54,212 nt of DNA, from NCBI GenBank assembly GCA_017437825.1, contig JAFRXC010000087.1:1-54212 (forward strand). Direction: 5' to 3'. This document shows, piece by piece, positions 34,253-42,600 of this stretch. A program made the translations under genes and the position numbers. This DNA is from Bacteroidales bacterium. Lineage in GTDB: Bacteria; Bacteroidota; Bacteroidia; Bacteroidales; UBA932. Position 1 is the stretch's first letter, and the number at the start of each line of letters is the position of its first letter. The notes under the pieces were generated by a model. It was not told the DNA's origin. It did no database searches and was given only the letters and a program-made list of their open reading frames with translations.

Positions 34253-35209
34253 TTACTTGTACAAGTCCGAAGCTGTCGCCCTCGCCCACGAGGGTATAGG
34301 AATTGAAGGATCGTCGATCATAGCGTCCACGATCCTCTTTTCTTTGCGCATCACGTTGGTTTCCAGGAAACGGATTTCGTCGGAGAAGCTGATGATCATG
34401 TTGTTGGCAATCTCGTGACCGCTGCCCTTGAACCTGTAGATGTTCAGGTTGTAGCCGTTCTCCAGGAAGGTCTTTGCAAGTACGTCGGAGCCTGCGAAGA
34501 TCAGGTTGAGGAACTTGATCCTGGTGTAAGGCACCAGCTGGTCGTCCGTGCCGTGCAGCATCAGGGTGGGGGCGGGAGCTGACTGGTATTTGGGAACGCC
34601 TTTGTCTGAGTAGATGGCTCCGCTGAACGACATTATTCCCGCGAACCTGAAACCCTCCGGGAGTTCCTTGGCGTATTCGGTCTTGTTGGCGGACTCCCAA
34701 TCTGCCTGGAGGGCAGTGATGGCCCCTGCTGAAGAGCCGCTGAGCACTATGTTGTCTGGCTGGATGTCGAATCTGGCGGAATTCTGAACCAGGAAGGAGA
34801 CGGCGCTGAAGACGTCTTCAACTGCCATGTGGATGGCCTTGTCCAGGTGGCGTACCTGCTTGACTCCCATACCTTTCACTCCCTTGAGCCCCAGGCGGTA
34901 ATCTATGGCTATAACCTTGTAACCCTCGTCCGTTAGCATCTTGTACCAGGGCAGGTAGGTCTCGTTGTTCCTTTCTCCCATTTTGAATCCTCCTCCGAAT
35001 ACGAAGATGATAGCAGGCTTGGTTACGCCTTCTACGGACGTGACACTGCCAGGAGCAGGGTTGTATATGTCCAAGTACAGGTCGCAAGTATCCCTGTGGG
35101 CATACAAGCATGTTACTGAAGGGGTGATGACTTTCTCCTGTGCGGCGCATATCAGGCAGGTTGCCGCCAATATGCCGGTCATCAGAGCTGTTCTGAATGA
35201 GAGTCTCAT
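34253..35209 (-). CDS. Secreted alpha/beta hydrolase (carboxylesterase-like)
   Basis: Exported esterase-type hydrolase of 318 residues with a signal peptide ending near AAQE (about 23). Catalytic traits: oxyanion loop FVFGGGFKMGE, nucleophile elbow SGSSAGAITAL, a putative acid in MLHGTDDQLVPYT and a terminal His in FKGSGHEIANN. Substrate unknown; acetyl or feruloyl ester removal from glycans is possible but not shown. It follows the Clp-N gene by 4 nt in a reverse operon. Confidence 0.88.
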   Translation of the reverse strand: MRLSFRTALMTGILAATCLICAAQEKVITPSVTCLYAHRDTCDLYLDIYNPAPGSVTSVEGVTKPAIIFVFGGGFKMGERNNETYLPWYKMLTDEGYKVIAIDYRLGLKGVKGMGVKQVRHLDKAIHMAVEDVFSAVSFLVQNSARFDIQPDNIVLSGSSAGAITALQADWESANKTEYAKELPEGFRFAGIMSFSGAIYSDKGVPKYQSAPAPTLMLHGTDDQLVPYTRIKFLNLIFAGSDVLAKTFLENGYNLNIYRFKGSGHEIANNMIISFSDEIRFLETNVMRKEKRIVDAMIDDPSIPIPSWARATASDLYK

Positions 35210-35213
35210 TATT

Positions 35214-35738
35214 CTAGCTGTAAATCTTAGGCTTTCCTACAACAATGTGCAATATCCTTTGGACGGGGGCAGGCTTGGCCGGCTGCTGCGATCCGGCCCG
35301 GGCGGAGCTGTCCTTGAGGAACGAGGCTATGGAGTCCCTGCTGATGCCCTCCGCCTCGAGGTAGGTCTTGCTGGCAGCGGCCGAACTCCTGCAGATTGCC
35401 ATCAGCAGATGCTGGGAGCAGGTTTCGGGGTCGCCAAGCGTGGATGTCTCCAGTACGGACATATTGAGGGTGTTTCGGGCCTCGCGGGAGAAACGGAGCT
35501 TGCTTTCCTGGTCGTAGGGGACGCTCTCACGCTTGAATATGAGGGATTCCACGTAGTGCTTGAAGTCGTCCAGGTCCACGCCCAGGGAGGCCAGGACCTT
35601 GCATGCCAGGTTGTCGGAATGGCGCAGCAGTCCCAGAAGCAGATGGTCGGTGCCTATCTCGTAGGCGCCGGTGCGCATCGCCTCTTCTCTGGAGTAACCA
35701 AGAATGCGGCTTATTTCTTCTGAAACCTGTATTTCCAT
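35214..35738 (-). CDS. Stand-alone Clp N-terminal (Clp_N) domain protein
   Basis: A 174-residue protein composed of the double Clp_N repeat found at the start of ClpC/ClpA (ISRILGYSREEAMRTGAYEI, GTDHLLLGLLRHSDN; second repeat FSREARNTLNMSVLE, CSQHLLMAICRSSA). It stops where the AAA+ ATPase modules should follow (tail AKPAPVQRILHIVVGKPKIY). It may bind adaptors or substrates without unfoldase activity. It lies just upstream of and divergent from gyrA. The start at 35738 has a -7 box 6 nt upstream; a TTG 9 nt earlier lies in or next to that box. Confidence 0.85.
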   Translation of the reverse strand: MEIQVSEEISRILGYSREEAMRTGAYEIGTDHLLLGLLRHSDNLACKVLASLGVDLDDFKHYVESLIFKRESVPYDQESKLRFSREARNTLNMSVLETSTLGDPETCSQHLLMAICRSSAAASKTYLEAEGISRDSIASFLKDSSARAGSQQPAKPAPVQRILHIVVGKPKIYS

Positions 35739-35744
35739 CGCTAA

Positions 35745-35752
35745 CAAAAATA
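35745..35752 (-). promoter_or_regulatory. -7 box for the Clp_N gene
   Basis: TATTTTTG on the reverse strand, 6 nt before the ATG, predicting a near-leaderless message. Confidence 0.5.
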
Positions 35753-35788
35753 GGAAAAAATAATCTCAGATATGTAGATTTTTTTTGT

Positions 35789-35796
35789 TAAATTTG
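35789..35796 (+). promoter_or_regulatory. -7 box for gyrA-TPR operon
   Basis: TAAATTTG 45 nt before the gyrA ATG. The leader holds a small CTTCC/GGAAG hairpin (35814-35827, AAAA loop). Confidence 0.6.
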
Positions 35797-35841
35797 CGTG
35801 TTTATAAGATTGGCTTCCAAAAGGAAGATTGAGAAAAAGAT

Positions 35842-38373
35842 ATGGCAGAAGAAAACATCATAGAACACAATCACGGATACATAGAACCTGTGGAGATAGA
35901 TCACGAGATGCGGACGGCGTATATCGACTATTCAATGTCGGTAATCGTCTCAAGGGCCCTGCCTGATGCAAGGGACGGCCTGAAGCCCGTTCAGAGAAGG
36001 GTTCTGTTCGGAATGGACGGGATGGGCCTGAGGTATCAGGGAGCCACCCGCAAGTCCGCCGGAGTGGTCGGTGACGTGCTTGGAAAATACCATCCGCACG
36101 GAGATTCCAGCGTATATGATGCAATGGCCCGTCTTGCACAGTGGTGGAACCAGAGATATCCCCTCATATTCGGCCAGGGCAACTTCGGAAGTATGGACGG
36201 AGACCCGGTTGCGGCAATGCGATATACCGAGGCAAAACTCGAAAGGATAACGGAAGACGTCCTCGCAGACCTTGACAAGGACACCGTGGATATGCAGCTC
36301 AACTATGACGACCGTCTGGAAGAGCCCACAGTCCTGCCTACCAAGGTACCTCTGCTGCTGCTCAACGGATCGTCCGGAATCGCCGTGGGAATGGCCACCA
36401 ACATGGCTCCCCACAACCTGGGCGAGTGCTGTGACGCAATTTGCGCATACATAGACAATCCCGATATCACCACGGAAGAGCTGATGCAGTACATCAAGGG
36501 CCCCGATTTCCCTACGGGAGGAATCATCCAGGGCCGTCAGGGCATCATAGACGCATATGAGACCGGAAGGGGCAGGGTGGTTGTCCGCGCCAAGACAGAG
36601 ATCGAGGAGCTGGACAACGGACGCGAAGTCATCGTCGTCACCGAGATCCCCTATATGGTCAACAAGAGCGACATGATCAAGCGCATCGGAGAGATGGTGG
36701 AGGACAAGAAGTTAGAAGGCATCTCCGATATCAGGGACCTCTCCGCCAAGGGCGACGTCCGCGTGGAATTCTTCGTCAAGAAAGACGCCAACGCAAGCGT
36801 GGTGCTCAATACGCTCTTCAAATACACCGGACTGCAGTCCAGCTTCGCAATCAACAACGTGGCGCTGGTAAAGGGCCGTCCGCGCACGCTGTCCCTCAAG
36901 GACATGCTTGCCTGCTTCGTGGATTTCCGCCACGAGGTTGTAGTTCGCCGCACCCGCTTCGAGCTTGAGAAAGCCCGCAAGAGAGCGCATATCCTGGAAG
37001 GCCTCCTCAAGGCTATCGACGTAATTGACGAGATAATCGCGATAATCAAGCAGTCCCAAAGCGTGGACGAGGCAAAGGCCCGTCTGATGGAAGCCTTTGG
37101 CTTCTCTGAGGTCCAGGCCTCGGCTATAGTTGAGATGAGGCTCCGCCAGCTCACAGGCCTCGAGAAGGAGCGCCTGCAGGCAGAGTATGACGATCTTGAG
37201 AAATTCATCGCCCGCTGCGAGCAGATCCTCTCCAGCGAGACAGAGCAGATGAACATCATCAAGGCCGAATCCATGGAAATGAAGGCCAAGTACGGAGATC
37301 CCCGCCGCACCGAAATCACAATGAGCGCAGAGGAATTCAACCCTGAAGACTTCTACGCCGATGACGACGTGGTCATCACCATCTCCCACCTTGGCTATAT
37401 CAAGCGCACCCCGCTCACAGAGTTCCGCACCCAGAACAGGGGAGGCGTGGGCGTCAAGGGTGGCGCCACCAGGGACGAGGACTTTATCGAGCACATATAC
37501 GTGGCCAACATGCACTCCACAATGCTCTTCTTCACCCAGAAGGGCCTGTGCTATCGCCTCAAGGTATACGAGCTGCCGGAAGGCGCCCGTTCCTCCAAGG
37601 GCCGCGCCGTGCAGAACCTGCTCACAATTGATGCTGACGACAGCATAAAGACCTACCTTAACGCTAAATCCATCGAGGATCCTGAGTATACTTCAAGTCA
37701 TTTTGTAACTCTGGTATCCAGGAACGGTATAATAAAGAAGACATCCCTCGAGGCTTATTCCAACAAGCGCAGCCGCGCCAAGGGAATCATAGCCCTCACC
37801 ATAAAGGACGGCGACGCCCTGCTGGACGCAGTTCTGACCAACGGCTCTGAGCAGATAATGATCGCTTCCCGCGAGGGCAGGTGCGTCCGCTTCGAAGAGA
37901 GCGACCTTCGTGAACTCGGCCGCAGCGCTTCCGGCGTCCGCGGAATCAACATCGACCCGGGCGACGAGGTTGTCGGCGTAATCACCTACGACCCTGCTTC
38001 TGAGGATGCGTCACAGCATACGGTGCTGGTAGTCAGCCAGAACGGTTTCGGCAAGAGGTCCGATCCCGAGGACTACAGGCTCACCAACCGCGGCAGCAAG
38101 GGAGTACGCACCATGAACGTCACTGATAAAACTGGCAAGGTTGTTGCCATAAAGAATGTGACGCCGGCAAACGACCTTATGATAATAACTCAGTCCGGAC
38201 TCACTATCAGAATGAGTATCAAGGACATAAGGGAAACCGGAAGGGCCGCGCAGGGTGTCAAGCTGATAAACATCAGGGAAGGGGACAGCATAGCTGCAGT
38301 GTCAGCAGTAGCGGCTTCCGAGCAGGAAGAGACCCCGGAAACTGAAAAAAATGAAATAGAAAGTAGTAATTAA
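35842..38373 (+). CDS. gyrA: DNA gyrase subunit A
   Basis: Breakage-reunion subunit of DNA gyrase, which introduces negative supercoils. N-terminal part has [20 protein letters not shown], the helix-4 region [12 protein letters not shown] and the active-site Tyr 128 in [10 protein letters not shown]. The C-terminal wing has the GyrA-box-like [13 protein letters not shown]. Length 843. Residues matching E. coli S83 and D87 are Ser 89 and Asp 93, so the quinolone-resistance positions look wild type. A TPR-type secreted protein follows 18 nt later. Confidence 0.97.
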   Translation: MAEENIIEHNHGYIEPVEIDHEMRTAYIDYSMSVIVSRALPDARDGLKPVQRRVLFGMDGMGLRYQGATRKSAGVVGDVLGKYHPHGDSSVYDAMARLAQWWNQRYPLIFGQGNFGSMDGDPVAAMRYTEAKLERITEDVLADLDKDTVDMQLNYDDRLEEPTVLPTKVPLLLLNGSSGIAVGMATNMAPHNLGECCDAICAYIDNPDITTEELMQYIKGPDFPTGGIIQGRQGIIDAYETGRGRVVVRAKTEIEELDNGREVIVVTEIPYMVNKSDMIKRIGEMVEDKKLEGISDIRDLSAKGDVRVEFFVKKDANASVVLNTLFKYTGLQSSFAINNVALVKGRPRTLSLKDMLACFVDFRHEVVVRRTRFELEKARKRAHILEGLLKAIDVIDEIIAIIKQSQSVDEAKARLMEAFGFSEVQASAIVEMRLRQLTGLEKERLQAEYDDLEKFIARCEQILSSETEQMNIIKAESMEMKAKYGDPRRTEITMSAEEFNPEDFYADDDVVITISHLGYIKRTPLTEFRTQNRGGVGVKGGATRDEDFIEHIYVANMHSTMLFFTQKGLCYRLKVYELPEGARSSKGRAVQNLLTIDADDSIKTYLNAKSIEDPEYTSSHFVTLVSRNGIIKKTSLEAYSNKRSRAKGIIALTIKDGDALLDAVLTNGSEQIMIASREGRCVRFEESDLRELGRSASGVRGINIDPGDEVVGVITYDPASEDASQHTVLVVSQNGFGKRSDPEDYRLTNRGSKGVRTMNVTDKTGKVVAIKNVTPANDLMIITQSGLTIRMSIKDIRETGRAAQGVKLINIREGDSIAAVSAVAASEQEETPETEKNEIESSN

Positions 38374-38391
38374 TCACAAAATTTTAGCATT

Positions 38392-39738
38392 ATGAAAAGA
38401 ATTCTTATCGCATTAGCATTTATCGCCTCACTGCAGGTCGGTTATGCTCAGCCTCCTATGGGACCCAGAGGAGGAGCTCCTGGTGCCGGCGGTGCCGCCG
38501 CTCGTGTCACAGCAGCTCTCGAAGCTGCCCAGAAAGATGCTGCCAATGCAAAAAAGGCTACCAAACTTGCCACTTGGACAAAGCTTGGAGAGGCCTATAT
38601 GGCAGCTTATACAGCTTCAGTCGGTGACGGTTGGAGAGGTGCAACCCAGCAGGATCTTGCGCTCGTGCTCAGGAACCTCAGGCCTCTTTCTCAGGAGACT
38701 ATCACTGTTGGCGGATCAAACCTGACCAAGACCGTTTATCCTGCTTACAATTATTATATGGACGAGGCCGGAACCCTCGTAGCCGTAGAAAGCACAAATC
38801 CTGTTGTGCCTGACGCCCTTGCAAAGGCTGTCGAGGCATACCAGAAGGCTGCTACTCTCGATCCTAAGGGCTCCAAGTCAAAGGATATCAAGGCTGCTCT
38901 GCAGACCATTTGCGACAAGTACGCCGACGAGGCTTTCAGCTACTATACCATCGGCAATATGGCTAAGGCTTGCGACGCATTCCAGAAAGCTGCTGAGGTA
39001 AGCGCAGCCGCTCCTCTCAGCGCACCTGACGGAGAGCTGTTCTACAGCGCAGGTTTCACTGCCCTCGAGTCCGGAGACTACAACCGTGCGCTGGACCTGT
39101 TCCAGAAGTGCATCGGCTATGAGTACTATCGCGACGGTGAGGTTTATGCAAAACTCGGTGACACTTATGGAAAACTCGGAAACAAGGCTCTCATGAAGAG
39201 CACCCTCGAGGACGCTTTCCAGAAGTTCCCTGAGAGCGAGGGTATCCTCGTAAGCCTCATCAACTACTATCTTGAGGAGAACTCAGATCCTAACAAACTC
39301 TTCGAGCTTATTACCGCAGCAAAGGCAAAGGATCCTTCTAATGCTTCCCTGTACTATGTTGAAGGCAACATCAACAAGGAGCTCGGCAATATCGAGGAGG
39401 CTGCTAAGTGCTACGCACAGTGCTCATCCGTAGATCCTAACTACGAGTTCGGCTACATCGGAGCAGGTGTTATGTACTACGACTATGCAGTTGAACTGCA
39501 GGAGAAGGCTCAGGAAGAGCTGGACGATGAAAAGTACGCTGCACTGGTAGAGCAGTTCGAAGGCGCTCTGAAGTCCTGCATCGAGCCTTTCGAGAAGGCC
39601 TTCAACGTTACCAAGGACGATGAGCTCAAGGTCAGCATCGCTGAGTACCTGAAGAATGCTTGCTTCCGCTTCCGCGACCAGGCAGACTTCCAGGCCAAAT
39701 ACGACAAGTACAACCAGTATTATACTGAGAACCTCTAG
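38392..39738 (+). CDS. Secreted TPR-repeat protein
   Basis: A 448-residue exported protein: signal peptide MKRILIALAFIASLQVGYAQ, a Gly/Ala/Pro-rich start (GPRGGAPGAGGAAARV), then repeated TPR helices (AFSYYTIGNMAKACDAFQKA, GDYNRALDLFQKCIGYEY, ALMKSTLEDAFQKFPESEG, LGNIEEAAKCYAQCSSVDPN). TPR proteins downstream of gyrA are, to my recollection, a recurring arrangement in Bacteroidales. Probably a periplasmic scaffold; partner unknown. Ends with a 4-nt convergent overlap with phoH. Confidence 0.85.
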   Translation: MKRILIALAFIASLQVGYAQPPMGPRGGAPGAGGAAARVTAALEAAQKDAANAKKATKLATWTKLGEAYMAAYTASVGDGWRGATQQDLALVLRNLRPLSQETITVGGSNLTKTVYPAYNYYMDEAGTLVAVESTNPVVPDALAKAVEAYQKAATLDPKGSKSKDIKAALQTICDKYADEAFSYYTIGNMAKACDAFQKAAEVSAAAPLSAPDGELFYSAGFTALESGDYNRALDLFQKCIGYEYYRDGEVYAKLGDTYGKLGNKALMKSTLEDAFQKFPESEGILVSLINYYLEENSDPNKLFELITAAKAKDPSNASLYYVEGNINKELGNIEEAAKCYAQCSSVDPNYEFGYIGAGVMYYDYAVELQEKAQEELDDEKYAALVEQFEGALKSCIEPFEKAFNVTKDDELKVSIAEYLKNACFRFRDQADFQAKYDKYNQYYTENL

Positions 39739-40676
39739 GATTCCTGTTGGCTGAACGCCTTCACTATCTTAGTGACTAAAGGGTGTCGCACGATATCTTC
39801 ATTGGTAAATGAGATAACTGCGACGCCCTTAATGTTTTCCAGCAGCGAGATGCCCTTGAGCAGCCCGCTGTCTGCTTTATTGGGCAGGTCTACCTGGGTG
39901 GCGTCACCGGTGACAATGAACTTGGCGTCATTTCCCATTCGGGTGAGGAACATCTTGAGCTGTCCCATATTGGTGTTCTGGGCTTCGTCCAGGATGACGC
40001 AGGCCCGGTCCAGGGTGCGGCCGCGCATATAGGCGAGAGGTGCTATCTGAATGGTGCCGTCGGCCATGAATTCCTGGAGTTTGCGAGATGGAATCATATC
40101 TCCAAGAGCGTCGTAGAGGGGTTGCAGGTACGGGTCCAGCTTGTCCTTGAGGTCGCCCGGGAGGAAGCCCAGGCGTTCGCCTGCTTCCACTGCGGGGCGG
40201 GTGAGGATGATCCGCTTTATCTCGCGGTTCTTGAGGGCGCGTACGGCCAGGGCTATGGCTACGTATGTCTTTCCGGTTCCTGCGGGGCCTACTGCAAAGA
40301 CGAGGTCGTTCTCGAAGTATGCCTTGACCATTTCCTGCTGGTTGACGTTGCGGGCCCTGATGGCCTTTCCGTCTGTGGAGTGAACTATCACGGCGTCTCC
40401 GTTGAGGAGGAACTTCTCAGGGGTATTCTCTCCGTCGAAAATATCCTCTACATCGTAGATGGTAAGGTTCATCTTACGGTGGCTCACGCGGATGAGCTCG
40501 TTCAATTTCATCTCGAATTCTTCAATCTGGGAGGGATTGCCGTCCAGGATTATGTCAGTTCCTCTGGCTATCACTTTAAGCCCCGGGAAATAACTGCAGA
40601 ATTCTTCCAATATCTTGTTGCCTGCTCCATATATTTCTACAGGCTCCACGGACTCCAGTTTTATGGTCTTCTTCAT
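39735..40676 (-). CDS. phoH: PhoH family ATPase
   Basis: A cytoplasmic P-loop ATPase of 313 residues with an N-terminal KH-like region (about 1-85) and the PhoH domain: Walker A VGPAGTGKTYVAIALAV, then RIILTRPAVEAGERLGFLPG and CVILDEAQNTNMGQLKMFL. Related proteins are linked to RNA metabolism (RNA helicase-like), though the exact role here is unproven. Start at 40676 follows a -7 box by 7 nt; the frame runs to 40922 but that would cross the divergent promoter region and next gene. Confidence 0.93.
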   Translation of the reverse strand: MKKTIKLESVEPVEIYGAGNKILEEFCSYFPGLKVIARGTDIILDGNPSQIEEFEMKLNELIRVSHRKMNLTIYDVEDIFDGENTPEKFLLNGDAVIVHSTDGKAIRARNVNQQEMVKAYFENDLVFAVGPAGTGKTYVAIALAVRALKNREIKRIILTRPAVEAGERLGFLPGDLKDKLDPYLQPLYDALGDMIPSRKLQEFMADGTIQIAPLAYMRGRTLDRACVILDEAQNTNMGQLKMFLTRMGNDAKFIVTGDATQVDLPNKADSGLLKGISLLENIKGVAVISFTNEDIVRHPLVTKIVKAFSQQES

Positions 40677-40683
40677 ACGTACG

Positions 40684-40691
40684 CAAATATA
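40684..40691 (-). promoter_or_regulatory. -7 box for phoH
   Basis: TATATTTG on the reverse strand, 7 nt before the phoH ATG. Confidence 0.55.
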
Positions 40692-40717
40692 GAGTTTTTT
40701 TCTCACGCAGAAATCAT

Positions 40718-40725
40718 TAACTTTG
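40718..40725 (+). promoter_or_regulatory. -7 box for the SPOR-M28-leuS-yitT operon
   Basis: TAACTTTG 23 nt before the ATG at 40749, divergent from the phoH box. Confidence 0.55.
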
Positions 40726-40748
40726 TAAGTTATATTTTTAACGATATT

Positions 40749-41270
40749 ATGAGAGTCAAGGGAACAGTGGTTGCGGCAGTCCTTATAGCCGCCCTGATGG
40801 CGTCCGGTTGCGATTTCATGCGCAAGGTGGCCGGCCGTCCCACCTCCGCCGACCTTGAGGCCATGGTGGCCGCAAGGGAGCAGGAGGAGGCAAGGGCAGC
40901 CATCGCCCTTCAGGAGCGTCAAAGGTTGGAAAAGGAGCGCCAGTACCAGGCCGATTCCCTCCTCGCCGTCCAGACCTTGGAAGGCATAGTCATAAACCGG
41001 CTCTCAGAACTTAACGTCAGGGTTGCGACGGAGCTTCCCGCAAAGTACAACGTGGTGCTGGGTGCTTTTTCGGACGCATCCAACGCCGATAACCTCATCT
41101 CCCGGCTCAAGGAGGCGGGGTACGAGGCGTCGGCTATGCGCTACCGCAGCGGAAAGACCGCAGTGCTGGCCTGCAGCACGGACAGTTTCGTGGAGTTGGG
41201 CAAGTCTTTTGCTTCTTTGCAGAAAGAAACATATTGCCCTAAAGATGTTTGGGTGATAGTAAAGGAGTAA
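40749..41270 (+). CDS. SPOR-domain lipoprotein
   Basis: A 173-residue lipoprotein (MRVKGTVVAAVLIAALMASG, Cys 21) with a charged coiled-coil segment (ARAAIALQERQRLEKERQYQ) and a C-terminal SPOR domain (KYNVVLGAFSDASNADNLIS, then RLKEAGYEASAMRY). SPOR domains bind denuded peptidoglycan at the division septum. The ATG at 40749 follows a consensus -7 box; the frame is open far upstream only as a shadow of phoH. First gene of an operon with the M28-like protein (3-nt gap). Confidence 0.88.
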   Translation: MRVKGTVVAAVLIAALMASGCDFMRKVAGRPTSADLEAMVAAREQEEARAAIALQERQRLEKERQYQADSLLAVQTLEGIVINRLSELNVRVATELPAKYNVVLGAFSDASNADNLISRLKEAGYEASAMRYRSGKTAVLACSTDSFVELGKSFASLQKETYCPKDVWVIVKE

Positions 41271-41273
41271 AGT

Positions 41274-42590
41274 ATGAAAAGAATCCTGACTATTTTCCTG
41301 GCCTTGATGATCTGCCTGCCCTCCGGCGCACAGTTCATCGGAGGCAGGTATCAAGACCTGGACGACAGCGAGACCGTAGCCGCGCTCAAGGAGCACATAG
41401 CATTCCTGTCATCTACATTGCTGGAGGGACGCGCTCCCGGATCCGAAGGAGAGGCTGAGGCAGCCGCATATCTGACGGAGCAGTTCGCCAAATACGGCCT
41501 GGACGTGCTTTCCGGCCAGTTCGGAGATGAATTCGGCATAAAGCAGGAGGCCGGCGACACATTGACTTCCCGCAATGTGATAGCGTATATTCCAGGGTAC
41601 GACAAAACCTTAAGAAACAAGTACATAGTCATAGGTGCAAGGCTGGATAACACAGGCTCTTCTACTTTGACAGTGAACGGAGAGCCGCGCAAGAACATAT
41701 TCTACGGCTCCAATGGCAACGCCTCTGGCGTGGCTATGCTTGCTGAGCTGGCCAAGAGGCTTTCCACCAATTCGTTGCTGCTGCGCCGCTCAATCCTGCT
41801 CATAGGCTTCGGCGCTTCCACCCAGTCCTACGTCGGCTCCTGGTATTTCCTTAACAGGGCATTCACGGCTACGTCAGACATCGACGCAATGATTAACCTG
41901 GATATGGTGGGTACCGGTGGAAGAGGCTTCTATGCCTATACGGCTTCCAACGCTGATTTGAACGCCCTGCTTCAGAAAGTCAACTCCACCCTTATCCCTA
42001 TAGTCCCTGAAATCACTGCAACAGAGCCGTTTGCATCAGACCACAGGGCTTTCTATGACAAGGAGATTCCGTCAGTCTATTTCACCACGGGAAGATATCC
42101 TGAATGGAGTTCTTCCAGGGACGTGCCCTCCATCATTGACTATGAGAATATGGAAAGGGAGTTGGAATACATATACAATTTCTCAATGGAACTGGCCAAT
42201 GGCCCCAAGCCGCTGTTCAGGCCCGCAGATGCTGTCGGAAAAGAAGGCGCTCCTGTAGTCATACCTTATTATGACTGTTCTACCAAGCCTTCCTTCCTTA
42301 ACAGCTACGACCCCAAAGTATTCCTGGAGCAGTGGGTCTACAAGTATGTGAAATACCCTCAGGCCGCGGTTGACCGGGGCATCCAGGGCAACGTGCTGGT
42401 AGGTTTCGTGATTGACGAGAAAGGAAAGATAACGGACGTACACGTGATCAGGGGAGTGGACGAACTGCTGGATGACGAGGCCGTAAGGGTCATCAGCGCA
42501 TCCCCCAGCTGGAAGCCCGGCACCCTGAACGGCAAGAAGGTGAAAGCCTCAATGTCCCTGTACGTCGAGTTCAGACTGGAAAAAAGATAA
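41274..42590 (+). CDS. M28-like peptidase with degenerate metal site, fused to TonB C-terminal domain
   Basis: A 438-residue exported protein (signal MKRILTIFLALMICLPSGAQ). Residues about 30-310 resemble M28 aminopeptidases, but key residues are altered: the GAHxD His is Arg in VIGARLDNTG (about 122), the zinc Asp of the 'DNASG' loop is Gly in YGSNGNASG (about 148), and the catalytic and metal Glu pair is Ser-Thr in FGASTQSYVGSW (about 181). Asp in NLDMVG and His in SDHRAFYDKEIPSV remain. A TonB_C domain (about 355-438, VDRGIQGNVLVGFVIDEKGK, WKPGTLNGKKV) follows. Probably a binding protein, not a protease. Confidence 0.85.
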   Translation: MKRILTIFLALMICLPSGAQFIGGRYQDLDDSETVAALKEHIAFLSSTLLEGRAPGSEGEAEAAAYLTEQFAKYGLDVLSGQFGDEFGIKQEAGDTLTSRNVIAYIPGYDKTLRNKYIVIGARLDNTGSSTLTVNGEPRKNIFYGSNGNASGVAMLAELAKRLSTNSLLLRRSILLIGFGASTQSYVGSWYFLNRAFTATSDIDAMINLDMVGTGGRGFYAYTASNADLNALLQKVNSTLIPIVPEITATEPFASDHRAFYDKEIPSVYFTTGRYPEWSSSRDVPSIIDYENMERELEYIYNFSMELANGPKPLFRPADAVGKEGAPVVIPYYDCSTKPSFLNSYDPKVFLEQWVYKYVKYPQAAVDRGIQGNVLVGFVIDEKGKITDVHVIRGVDELLDDEAVRVISASPSWKPGTLNGKKVKASMSLYVEFRLEKR

Positions 42591-42600
42591 AGATTGAAAT

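Noticed and set aside
35842-38373. Quinolone-resistance substitutions in gyrA
   Set aside because: The equivalents of E. coli positions 83 and 87 are Ser and Asp, the usual susceptible residues.
40122-40748. Upstream extension of the SPOR gene to 40122
   Set aside because: It runs antisense to phoH and crosses the divergent promoters; the lipoprotein signal and -7 box fix the start at 40749.
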